This document shows positions 1-5,632 of a DNA stretch of 8,096 nt, in pieces. Positions within the stretch are counted from its first letter, which is position 1, and every line of letters starts with the position of its first letter. Source of the DNA: an uncultured Collinsella sp. (GTDB taxonomy: Bacteria > Actinomycetota > Coriobacteriia > Coriobacteriales > Coriobacteriaceae); contig CABUVB010000076.1 of assembly GCA_902494815.1 (NCBI GenBank), positions 1 to 8,096 on the forward strand, in the 5' to 3' direction. The notes below the pieces were generated by a model that did no database searches, had not been told where the DNA came from, and saw only the letters and a list, made by a program, of their open reading frames with translations. The position numbers were made by a program, and so were the translations under genes.

Positions 1-524
1 AAACCAAAGATGACGCCCCAGATGGTCTTGCCCGTGTGGTTGGAAACCCACAGCGCGATAAAGTCGGTACCGCCAGTGGATGCGCCGGACTTAAGCGCGA
101 TGGCAGCGCCCAGACCCGAGACCACGCCGCCAAAAATGATGAGCATGATCTTGTCGCCTAAAAACGGCGCGAAGTGAAAGACGTTGAGGAACAGCGACGA
201 GAGCACGACCTGCATCATCGAGAAGATGACGAAGCGCTTGCTAATGCCGCTCCAGCATAGGAGCGCCACGGGGATGTTGAGCGCGAGCATACCGAGCGAG
301 ATATCGATGTGAACACCGCCGAGCGAGGTAACGCGATCGAGCAGGACCGCGACGCCGGTAAGACCGCTCGGAAGCAGGTCGGCGGGCTGAATGAACGCCT
401 GGATCAGAAATGTCTGGAGAACGGCGGAAATGGTGACCGCCACGGCGGTAATAGCGCGGCGGACGATGGTGAGACGGCCGAGCACGAGCACTCGGTCCGT
501 GAGCTGATCGATGGCGTTCGCCAC
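1..524 (-). CDS. YitT-family integral membrane protein, C-terminal part missing at window edge
   Basis: The frame is open from a GTG at 524-522 to the window edge (174 codons). The start is chosen because AAGGGAG lies about five bases before the GTG and no in-frame ATG lies nearby upstream. The translation begins (M)ANAIDQLTDRVL and then shows several hydrophobic helices. The family hallmark is near residues 145-155: GLGAAIALKSGASTGGTDFI, the glycine-rich G-(A/S)-STGGTD signature of YitT/DUF161 proteins. A second early signature, QPADLLPSGLTGVAVLL, also fits. These proteins usually have about 280 residues, with five or six helices followed by a cytoplasmic DUF2179 domain, which would lie outside the window. 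Their substrate is not known. A promoter lies just upstream, so the gene is probably its own unit. Confidence 0.88.
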   Translation of the reverse strand, partial: MANAIDQLTDRVLVLGRLTIVRRAITAVAVTISAVLQTFLIQAFIQPADLLPSGLTGVAVLLDRVTSLGGVHIDISLGMLALNIPVALLCWSGISKRFVIFSMMQVVLSSLFLNVFHFAPFLGDKIMLIIFGGVVSGLGAAIALKSGASTGGTDFIALWVSNHTGKTIWGVIFG

Positions 525-562
525 GTAGGCTCCCTTCGAAGGCAGATGTGGTTGTGGGGCAT

Positions 563-600
563 GCCCGCGATTGTAGCATGGAGCGTGCGGGGGCGCTTCA
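563..600 (-). promoter_or_regulatory. Candidate promoter of the YitT gene
   Basis: On the minus strand TACAAT (575-570) is preceded by TG one base upstream (TGCTACAAT), an extended -10. It lies about 46 bases before the GTG start. A TTGAAG further upstream is 20 bases away, too far for a normal -35, so the extended -10 would have to carry recognition. Confidence 0.45.
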
Positions 601-663
601 ATTCACCCTCCCTCGACAACCAAAACGGGACCAGCAACCCCCACGACCAAAGGCCCAAATTAC

Positions 664-782
664 AAGTGAGTAGACTTTTTACGATCTGCCAAGCACACCC
701 AAAACAGACACCTCTGTGACCTGCGGTTTTACAAAGGAAGATATGCATTGTGCTCGGCCTGCGCCAAAAAGTCTACTCACTT
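664..782. repeat. 119-bp element with perfect 17-bp terminal inverted repeats (MITE-like)
   Basis: The left end AAGTGAGTAGACTTTTT (664-680) is repeated exactly as its reverse complement at 766-782. Inside, 688-696 and 750-758 form a second 9-bp inverted pair; its one non-Watson-Crick position is a G-U pair in minus-strand RNA, so that RNA would fold into an outer 17-bp and an inner 9-bp stem. No clear target duplication is visible. No transposase is encoded. Open frames crossing it have no ribosome site and no recognisable domain. It could be a non-autonomous mobile element or a dispersed structured repeat. Confidence 0.7.
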
Positions 783-873
783 AGTCCGAATCGAAGCCAA
801 ACGGATCAAAATCGAAACCAAATTGAGCCAGTCCACCGCAAAAACGTTTGAACTCGTGCTTCTCGCGGTGGAT
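781..873 (-). other. Short F/D-rich open frame behind the HAD gene, possible gene remnant
   Basis: Read on the minus strand from 873, the frame gives IHREKHEFKRF, then CGGLAQFGFDFDPFGFDSD, and stops at TAA (783-781). The repeated F-G-F-D / F-D-P-F-G-F-D pattern looks more like selected protein than random translation. There is no start codon or ribosome site of its own, and upstream the frame runs into the HAD gene in another phase. Its stop codon overlaps the first two bases of the 119-bp inverted-repeat element. I do not recognise the product. It may be the 3' end of a decayed gene or part of a repeat. The same stretch carries an 8-bp inverted pair (832-839 with 865-872), which could be a weak terminator for the HAD gene but lacks a T-run. 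Confidence 0.25.
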
Positions 874-878
874 TGACG

Positions 879-1508
879 TTACAGAGCGGCCAAAATGTCG
901 GACAGGTTGTCGATGACGACGTCGGCGGCGGACTGGTCCAGGTTGACGCCCTCGTGCGGACGCAGCGCCAGGACTCGAGCGCCGGAGCGCTTGCCGGCCT
1001 CGATGCCTAAAGGCGAATCCTCGATAACCAGGCACTCGGCAGGCTCCACCCCCAGCGCTTCCATGGCGCGCAGGTAGATCTCGGGGTCGGGCTTAAACGC
1101 ACTGCACTCGTGGCCGCTGATGGTGTAATCCAGCACGTCGGCAATGCCAGCGATCTCCACCAGCTCGTCAATCAACTCACGATAGGACGAGCTCGCAATG
1201 GCACACTTCACGCCGTGCTCGTGCAGCTCGCGCATCACCGGCTCCGTCTGCTCGTTGAGCAGCTCGGCATACGGAACGGGGTGATCCGGGCTATAGACCT
1301 GCTTGTACTCCACGCGCAGACGCTCGCGCAGCTCAACATCGTCGGGCACCAGCGACTTCCAAATGGCAGGCTCGTTAGACCCCGAAAGATCGGGAATCTC
1401 GTCAAAATGGAACCCCTTCTCTTCCATAAACGCCACGCGACGACGGTTGTAGAACCACTCGGTATCGACCAGCACGCCGTCCATGTCAAACAGCACTGCC
1501 TTGATCAT
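879..1508 (-). CDS. HAD-superfamily (subfamily IA) phosphatase, beta-phosphoglucomutase-like
   Basis: This is a 209-residue cytosolic hydrolase. Motif I is FDMDGVLVD (residues 7-15), with nucleophile D8 and acid/base D10. The helical cap spans about residues 17-85. Motif II is IASSS (104-108), probable S106. Motif III lysine is K139 in AFKPDPEIY. Motif IV is VIEDSPLGIEAG (161-172), with E163-D164 binding Mg2+. Length and motif order fit beta-phosphoglucomutase and related sugar-phosphate phosphatases; the sequence does not separate mutase from phosphatase. The start is ATG 1508-1506, six bases after GGAGGAG. An ATG two codons earlier sits too close to that site, and a longer frame reaching 1643 would cross the terminator and lacks HAD features. 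It lies 159 bases behind SIS1 and a strong terminator, so it is probably a separate unit; I see no convincing promoter. It could act on a hexose phosphate from the pathway, but that is only inferred from position. Confidence 0.88.
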   Translation of the reverse strand: MIKAVLFDMDGVLVDTEWFYNRRRVAFMEEKGFHFDEIPDLSGSNEPAIWKSLVPDDVELRERLRVEYKQVYSPDHPVPYAELLNEQTEPVMRELHEHGVKCAIASSSYRELIDELVEIAGIADVLDYTISGHECSAFKPDPEIYLRAMEALGVEPAECLVIEDSPLGIEAGKRSGARVLALRPHEGVNLDQSAADVVIDNLSDILAAL

Positions 1509-1522
1509 ACGCATCTCCTCCC

Positions 1523-1560
1523 ACCTGCCAAAAAGGGACAGGTTTATTTTGGTAGGTTTT
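1523..1560. repeat. Repeat-like AT-rich leader of the HAD gene
   Basis: The stretch contains GGGACAGGTTTATTTT flanked by CCAAAAA (1528-1534) and TTTTGG (1547-1552), an imperfect inverted pair. ACCTG at 1523-1527 and CAGGT at 1539-1543 form a second inverted pair. Next to it, TTGCG-A-CGCAA (1570-1580) is a small perfect palindrome. Sequences like GGGACAGGTTTATTTT recur in REP-like repeats of many genomes; that link is from memory and is weak. Confidence 0.3.
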
Positions 1561-1601
1561 ATCTGGGATTTGCGACGCAACAGACACGCCCTCCCCAGAG
1601 C

Positions 1602-1633
1602 AAAAAAGGGGACGGGGCGCAAACCCCATCCCC
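1602..1633 (-). terminator. Strong intrinsic terminator behind SIS1
   Basis: On the minus strand GGGGATGGGG (1633-1624) pairs with CCCCGTCCCC (1617-1608) across a six-base loop, a 10-bp stem with one U-G pair, followed at once by six T (1607-1602). It lies 35 bases after the SIS1 stop and should end most transcripts of the PTS-SIS1 unit before the HAD gene. Confidence 0.92.
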
Positions 1634-1667
1634 TCTCAATCAACCCGTAAGGTCTACTTACTTGTGA

Positions 1668-2651
1668 TTAGTAGGAAAGCTTCCACATGTAGCGACGCAT
1701 GGTCAGCGGGTGCTGACGGGCCTCGGCGATCTGGTTGCCGTACTCGCGCATAACGGCGAGGTGCAGCAGCGGGTTGAAGTAGGTGACGACGCTCGCGGGC
1801 ACGGCGTCAGCCAGGCCGTAGTCCTTGGAGTCGATCAGAGCGACCTTGGCGCCCATGCGCTCAAGGAAGGTGAGGGCGCGGGCGTCCATCGGACGGGTAG
1901 CGCCATCGGACATGAAGAAGACGTAGGGCTTACCCTCGGTGGAAACCTCGAACGGGCCGTGGAAGTACTCGCCGGTGTTGTAGGCGGCGGCGTCGATCCA
2001 CTGCATCTCGGTGAACAGGAAGGCGGCGTGAGAATAAGCCATCTTCTCGGAGGCACCGGAAGCCATGAAGTAGATCATCTTGTCGTCCTTGAAGTCCTCG
2101 GCGAACTTCTTGGCGAGCTTCTTGCAGTGCTGAGCGGCGTTCTCGCAGAGCTCGAAGACGTTGGTGAGGCCGGTGATCATGTCCTCGTAGTGGTCATAGC
2201 CCTCGGTCTGCTGAAGGATCTCGACAGCAAGAGCGATGGCGTAGCCGGGCTTCTCGCACTTGGCAGCGAAGTTGGCGTGGAAGCCGTGAACGATGACGTA
2301 GTCAGCGTCGACGGTCAGAGCGGAGCCAGCCTTGTTGGTGAGGGAGACGACCGGGCAGTTGTGCTTCTTGGCGGTCTTGTTGGCCTCGACGGTCTCGGGC
2401 GTGGAGCCACCGAGGGAGCAGGTGATCACGAAGGTGTGCTCGTTGACCCAGGAGGGCGTGTCGTAGTTGAACTCGTTAGCGGTGAAGATCTGAACGTTCA
2501 GCTTGTCCGTGTTGTTGGCCAGGAAGTACTTGGCGGGGTACAGGTCGGACATGGAAGCACCGCAGCCGACGAAAGCGACGCTGTGGATCTCGTGGTTGGA
2601 CAGGACGTCAGCGACGATCTGCTTAGGGAGGTTAAGGTCGATCTCGTACAT
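1668..2651 (-). CDS. SIS-domain 6-phospho sugar-amine deglycase, FraB/FrlB type (SIS1)
   Basis: This 327-residue cytosolic enzyme has two SIS (sugar isomerase) domains. The first carries VGCGAS (28-33) and the phosphate-binding loop SLGGSTPE (79-86). The second carries ASGASEKMAYSH (197-208), then EMQWID (215-220) and NTGEYFHGPFE (225-235). The C-terminus is ARQHPLTMRRYMWKLSY. As I recall Salmonella FraB (6-phosphofructose-aspartate deglycase), LQQTEGY, EMQWI, GEFFHGPFE and the RRYMWK ending are shared. FraB's catalytic glutamate and histidine, 16 residues apart, match E215 and H231 here. The likely reaction is hydrolysis of a 6-phosphorylated Amadori compound to hexose-6-phosphate and an amino acid. 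The start is ATG 2651-2649, nine bases after AAAGGA; an in-frame ATG three codons earlier touches that site. The gene follows IID of a PTS, which would deliver the 6-phosphate directly, so no kinase is needed. Substrate unknown: fructose-asparagine, fructoselysine and glucoselysine phosphates are all possible. Confidence 0.88.
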   Translation of the reverse strand: MYEIDLNLPKQIVADVLSNHEIHSVAFVGCGASMSDLYPAKYFLANNTDKLNVQIFTANEFNYDTPSWVNEHTFVITCSLGGSTPETVEANKTAKKHNCPVVSLTNKAGSALTVDADYVIVHGFHANFAAKCEKPGYAIALAVEILQQTEGYDHYEDMITGLTNVFELCENAAQHCKKLAKKFAEDFKDDKMIYFMASGASEKMAYSHAAFLFTEMQWIDAAAYNTGEYFHGPFEVSTEGKPYVFFMSDGATRPMDARALTFLERMGAKVALIDSKDYGLADAVPASVVTYFNPLLHLAVMREYGNQIAEARQHPLTMRRYMWKLSY

Positions 2652-2743
2652 CTGACACATTCCTTTCGATTTTTGCGGCGCCACATTGCCGGGCGCTCGC
2701 AGGGTTACCGTGGTTTGGACCGAGTCGCCGGCCCGTTGAGGAT

Positions 2744-2769
2744 GTGACAAAGAGACTGCCCTTTGTCAC
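2744..2769. repeat. Perfect 9-bp inverted repeat in the IID-SIS1 gap
   Basis: GTGACAAAG (2744-2752) and CTTTGTCAC (2761-2769) are exact reverse complements separated by eight bases. It could be an mRNA hairpin or a dimeric operator. No T-run follows, so it is a poor terminator. Confidence 0.6.
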
Positions 2770-2783
2770 GTATAGGGATGGAA

Positions 2784-2814
2784 GCCTGCCTGGGGTATGG
2801 GATGCCAGGCAGGC
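2784..2814 (-). other. Hairpin behind IID, possible attenuator or mRNA-stabilising stem
   Basis: GCCTGCCTGG and CCAGGCAGGC (2784-2793 with 2805-2814) form a perfect 10-bp stem with an 11-base loop, 34 bases after the IID stop. It is followed on the minus strand by TTCCATCCCT, not a clean T-run. It could partly terminate or protect the PTS message so that SIS1 is made at another level. No convincing promoter for SIS1 alone is visible in the gap. Confidence 0.55.
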
Positions 2815-2848
2815 CCCCGGGGGAAAGCGGTTAGACGCTTGGTCGCGA

Positions 2849-3682
2849 CTAGGCCAGGATGCCGGCCGCGGAGAGGGCGATGCCGCCCACAATGGCGATC
2901 ACGAGAAGCCAACCGGTGTTGACGTTCTTCTTGATGAGCCAGTACATAAGGCCGGTGAGGCCAAGGGAGATCATCTGGGGCATCATGCCGTCCAGGATGT
3001 CCTGGATAACGACGGTGCCCTCAGCGAACTGCAGCGGGGTGGTGGCGCCGATCAGCGTAGCAATCATGCCACCCACGGACATAAGACCCACGATGCCGCA
3101 GACATACATGAGCTTCTCCATGAGGTCGCCGCCCTGAAGCTTGCTCAGGTACTCGTGGCCGCCCTGATAGCCCATCTTGGCTGCGAACCAAGTGATCAGC
3201 ACAGAGGGGACGATGGAGATGAGCATGGCCAGGATCGGGCCCATGATGGAGCCCTGCTGAGCCAGCTGAACGCCCAGGCCAAAGGCGATAACGCGGATGG
3301 TGCCCTGGAAGAAGGAGTCACCGATGCCGGAAAGCGGACCCATGAGGGAGGTCTTGACCGCGTTAATCGAATCGGGATCGAAGTTCTCGGGATCCTTGGC
3401 GTACTCCTCCTCCATGGAGGCGGAGAGGCCCAGGATGAAAGCGCTCGTCTGCGGGGTGCAGTTGTAGAACGCCATGTGACGGTGGTAAGCCTCTTTCTTA
3501 GCAGCGAGCTGCTTGGGGTCGGACTCATCCGGATAGAGGCGATCGAGCGTGGGAACCATGCCGTAGAGGAAGCCCATGTTCATCTGACGCTCGTAGTTCC
3601 AAGAGGCCTGGATGGCCCAGGAGCGCCAGAAGAACTGGCTGACCTTCTTGTTCAGGGACACGTCCTTGGTTGCGGTTGCCAT
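2849..3682 (-). CDS. PTS mannose/fructose/sorbose-family transporter subunit IID
   Basis: This 277-residue membrane subunit works with IIC to form the sugar-conducting channel. The N-terminal part has QASWNYERQMNMGFLYG (25-41), the family's N-Y-E-R...GF signature. The central signature is MGPLSGIGDSFFQGTIR (114-130). Hydrophobic stretches follow at about 131-139, 147-167, 191-212 and near the C-terminus (about 235-250 and 257-275). Length is usual for EIID. The start is ATG 3682-3680, eight bases after AAGGAGG. That site overlaps the TAA stop of IIC, so the two are almost certainly translationally coupled. It is the last transport gene of the operon; a hairpin region and SIS1 follow. Confidence 0.95.
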   Translation of the reverse strand: MATATKDVSLNKKVSQFFWRSWAIQASWNYERQMNMGFLYGMVPTLDRLYPDESDPKQLAAKKEAYHRHMAFYNCTPQTSAFILGLSASMEEEYAKDPENFDPDSINAVKTSLMGPLSGIGDSFFQGTIRVIAFGLGVQLAQQGSIMGPILAMLISIVPSVLITWFAAKMGYQGGHEYLSKLQGGDLMEKLMYVCGIVGLMSVGGMIATLIGATTPLQFAEGTVVIQDILDGMMPQMISLGLTGLMYWLIKKNVNTGWLLVIAIVGGIALSAAGILA

Positions 3683-3695
3683 AGTGTGTTCCTCC

Positions 3696-4490
3696 TTAGT
3701 CTTCGTCGTCTTCGAGCGGATCGTAGTCGGAATCGACACCGGCGGCTGCATGGGAACCGTTGAACTTGAAGCCCATGAAGACGACAGCCAGGCACACACC
3801 GATCAGAGCGACCGCGATGACGGACAGGTTGAGGTAAGCGGCGAGCAGGAAACCGATGAACAGGAACGGAGTCATACCCTTCTTGATCATCATGGTGAGC
3901 AGCAGGGCCAAGCCGTAGGCGGTCATGATCTTGGTCGAAACGTTAAGACCAGTGGACAGCCACTCGGGAACCATGTTGACGATGGCCTGGACCAGGTCGG
4001 TGCCAACAAAGACGGCGAGGAAGATCGGCAGGAAGTACATGACGGCGTACAGACCGGAGCCGGCGCAGATGTGCATACGGTAGGCGGTCTTGAACTTTCC
4101 GTTATCGATCGCGCTATCTGCCACATGGGTGAGGGCGGCGATGATGGAACGGAACACGATGCCGAGGAGCTGACCCAGGACGGCAACCGGGATGGCGATC
4201 GTCATGGCGGTCTCGGCAGAAGCATCGGTCAGGCACGCAAAGGCAGCGGCCACGATGCCGCCCAGGACCATATCGGGCGGAACGGCGGCGCCGACCTGCA
4301 CCAGGCCCATGGACACGAGCTCGACGGCGGCACCGACGGCAAGGCCGGTGGGCACATCGCCCAGCAGCAGACCGACGAGCGTAGCGCCAACGAGGGGCTG
4401 CTCGAAGTTAAGACGACCGAGCAGGCGGGAGTCCCACATGCAGAACACGCCGACGAGGCCGACGAGCACCGCACTGATGAACGTATTCAT
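3696..4490 (-). CDS. PTS mannose/fructose/sorbose-family transporter subunit IIC
   Basis: This 264-residue polytopic membrane protein is the partner of IID in the permease. It starts MNTFISAVLVGLVGVFCMWD. The signature region GAAVELVSMGLVQVGAAVPPD (53-73) is typical of EII-Sor IIC, with the P-P-D turn in a membrane-embedded loop. Hydrophobic helices continue to about residue 240. The last 14 residues (GVDSDYDPLEDDED) form a very acidic cytoplasmic tail. The start is ATG 4490-4488, with AAGGAG six bases before. The gap to IIAB is 36 bases and holds a small stem (CAGGC/GCCTG, 4508-4521); the gap to IID is 13 bases. Sugar specificity cannot be read from the sequence; the FraB-like neighbour suggests a glycated amino acid. 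Confidence 0.95.
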   Translation of the reverse strand: MNTFISAVLVGLVGVFCMWDSRLLGRLNFEQPLVGATLVGLLLGDVPTGLAVGAAVELVSMGLVQVGAAVPPDMVLGGIVAAAFACLTDASAETAMTIAIPVAVLGQLLGIVFRSIIAALTHVADSAIDNGKFKTAYRMHICAGSGLYAVMYFLPIFLAVFVGTDLVQAIVNMVPEWLSTGLNVSTKIMTAYGLALLLTMMIKKGMTPFLFIGFLLAAYLNLSVIAVALIGVCLAVVFMGFKFNGSHAAAGVDSDYDPLEDDED

Positions 4491-4526
4491 ACCCTTCTCC
4501 TTTCAGTCAGGCAAAAGCCTGGTTGA

Positions 4527-5450
4527 TTACAGCTTGGCGTCGATGTCGACGCTCTGATACGTAGGGGTCTGCTGAACATAGAGCTTGATGCCCATGTCGA
4601 GCAGCTGATTGACGTCGGCCTTCTGGGTGGCGTCGAGGAAGACGGAGCTGTCCTTGCCGCCGACCTGATCGGCACCGTCGTGGTTGGCGGTGGCGCCCAG
4701 GTTGATGGCGTCGAGCTTGTAGCCCTGGCAGAACTGCAGCATCTCGGCAGTGTTGCCAAAGACGAACATGACGCGCTCGCCGAGGGTGTTGAGCTTGTCC
4801 ATCTTGGCGAGGGCACGCTCGACGGTGAAGACGTTCAGGCGCACGCCCTGAGGCTTGGCCAGCTTAAGAGCACCCTTCTTGATGTCATCGTTGGCGGCAG
4901 CGTTGTCAACGACGATGATGCGCTCGGCCTGAACCTTGGTGGTCCAGGTAAAGACGACCTGGCCGTGCAGCAGACGGTAGTCAAGACGTGCGAGGACGAT
5001 CTTGGCGGGACCGGAGCTGTGACGGGGCGCCTTGGCCTTCTTGGCGGGAGCCGCGGCAGCCTCGACCGGTGCGTTGGGGTTGGTCAGGCCGGTGCGGGCC
5101 TCGTTGATGAGGGCCGCAAGCTCGGCGCCCTTGACGGGGACGGGGCTCATAGCGAGCGTGAGCGCCAGCGGAATGTTGAAACCGCTGACAACCGTGAACT
5201 TCGTGCCGTTCTTGGAAAGCTCGACCATGTTGTTGTTGACCGAGCTGCCGAGCATATCGGTCAGCACATAGACGGTGTCGTCCGTGTTGAACGTGGCGAT
5301 CATGGCGTCCACCTTATTGGTGATGGGCTCCTTGTCGTCACGAGCAAGCGACACGACGTGGACGTTCGACACGTCGCCGAGAACCATCTCGAGCGTGTCT
5401 TTGGCGCCTGCGGCCAGGCCGCCATGAGATGCGAGAATGATCTGATTCAT
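4527..5450 (-). CDS. PTS mannose/fructose/sorbose-family fused IIAB phosphotransfer protein
   Basis: This 307-residue cytoplasmic protein passes phosphate from HPr to the incoming sugar. The IIA domain (about 1-125) has ASHGGLA with the phospho-histidine H9, and TDMLGSSVNNN (64-74). A flexible Ala/Lys/Pro-rich linker spans about 126-147 (VEAAAAPAKKAKAPRH). The IIB domain (about 149-307) has LARLDYRLLHGQVVFTW (153-169), with the phospho-histidine H162 in the R-L-(L/I)-H-G-Q-V motif. The architecture and length match the ManX-type IIAB fusion. The start is ATG 5450-5448, with AAAGGAGGAGG just upstream. It is the first gene of the operon; the promoter -10 is 27 bases upstream of the start. In the Salmonella gfr system IIA and IIB are separate, so the fusion is a difference from that locus. 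Confidence 0.96.
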   Translation of the reverse strand: MNQIILASHGGLAAGAKDTLEMVLGDVSNVHVVSLARDDKEPITNKVDAMIATFNTDDTVYVLTDMLGSSVNNNMVELSKNGTKFTVVSGFNIPLALTLAMSPVPVKGAELAALINEARTGLTNPNAPVEAAAAPAKKAKAPRHSSGPAKIVLARLDYRLLHGQVVFTWTTKVQAERIIVVDNAAANDDIKKGALKLAKPQGVRLNVFTVERALAKMDKLNTLGERVMFVFGNTAEMLQFCQGYKLDAINLGATANHDGADQVGGKDSSVFLDATQKADVNQLLDMGIKLYVQQTPTYQSVDIDAKL

Positions 5451-5466
5451 CTTGCCTCCTCCTTTT

Positions 5467-5506
5467 CGTTATGGTCATTATAACGTCTTATACGTTGCTT
5501 ATATTG
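5467..5506 (-). promoter_or_regulatory. Promoter of the PTS operon, with a 16-bp element shared with the DMT promoter
   Basis: On the minus strand a perfect TATAAT (5482-5477) precedes the IIAB start by 27 bases. At the matching -35 position (about 5500-5506) only AATATA/CAATAT is found, so the promoter probably needs an activator. AACGT-CTTAT-ACGTT (5482-5496) is a palindrome touching the -10. The plus-strand stretch CGTTATGGTCATTATA (5467-5482) matches 14 of 16 bases upstream of the EamA gene. No sigma-54 -24/-12 pattern is seen. Confidence 0.7.
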
Positions 5507-5520
5507 CTAATTAGTATAAA

Positions 5521-5555
5521 GACCGTTCGCGGGTGAAAATCGACCGTTGACGGGT
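5521..5555. promoter_or_regulatory. Two direct repeats at 21-bp spacing, LytTR-like activator site
   Basis: GACCGTTCGCGGGT (5521-5534) and GACCGTTGACGGGT (5542-5555) share 12 of 14 bases and start 21 bp apart, two helical turns. Their cores ACCGTTCGC and ACCGTTGAC each match 8 of 9 positions of the published LytTR-domain consensus (T/A)(A/C)(C/A)GTTN(A/G)(T/G), which is normally found as two direct copies about 12 bp apart. They lie about 50-85 bases upstream of the expected PTS transcript start, a usual activator position. A third core-like AACGTTGGG (5569-5577) is out of phase. Confidence 0.5.
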
Positions 5556-5632
5556 TTAACGTACTTGAAACGTTGGGCCGGGTAGGCCGGCGCTGGCTGG
5601 ATAACCCCAGGTCAGACCCTGCGCGCAATCCC

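Noticed and set aside
404..748. A 114-codon minus-strand frame starting MHIFLCKTAGHRG within the inverted-repeat element
   Set aside because: It overlaps the YitT promoter and start in another frame, has no good ribosome site and no recognisable domain; the element explains the sequence.
1509..1643. Longer N-terminus for the HAD protein
   Set aside because: It would place the start before the terminator T-run, adds 45 residues without family similarity, and ignores the good GGAGGAG site six bases before ATG 1508.
1710..2747. Long open frames on the plus strand (also at 2744-3763, 3612-4526, 4680-5483, 5573-6439 and 7095-8069)
   Set aside because: They lie antisense to well-supported genes, have repetitive Gly/Val/Asp/His-rich translations typical of high-GC shadows, and lack ribosome sites.
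2652..2750. Longer N-terminus for SIS1
   Set aside because: The extra 33 residues pass through the hairpin region, have no similarity to SIS proteins, and the AAAGGA site favours ATG 2651.
5451..5632. Sigma-54 promoter for the PTS operon, as for gfr and lev operons
   Set aside because: No TGGC-N8-TTGC-like pair is visible upstream of IIAB; a clear TATAAT is present instead.
5573..5632. Terminator behind the EamA gene
   Set aside because: Only short GC stems such as GCCGG/CCGGC are present and no T-run follows.
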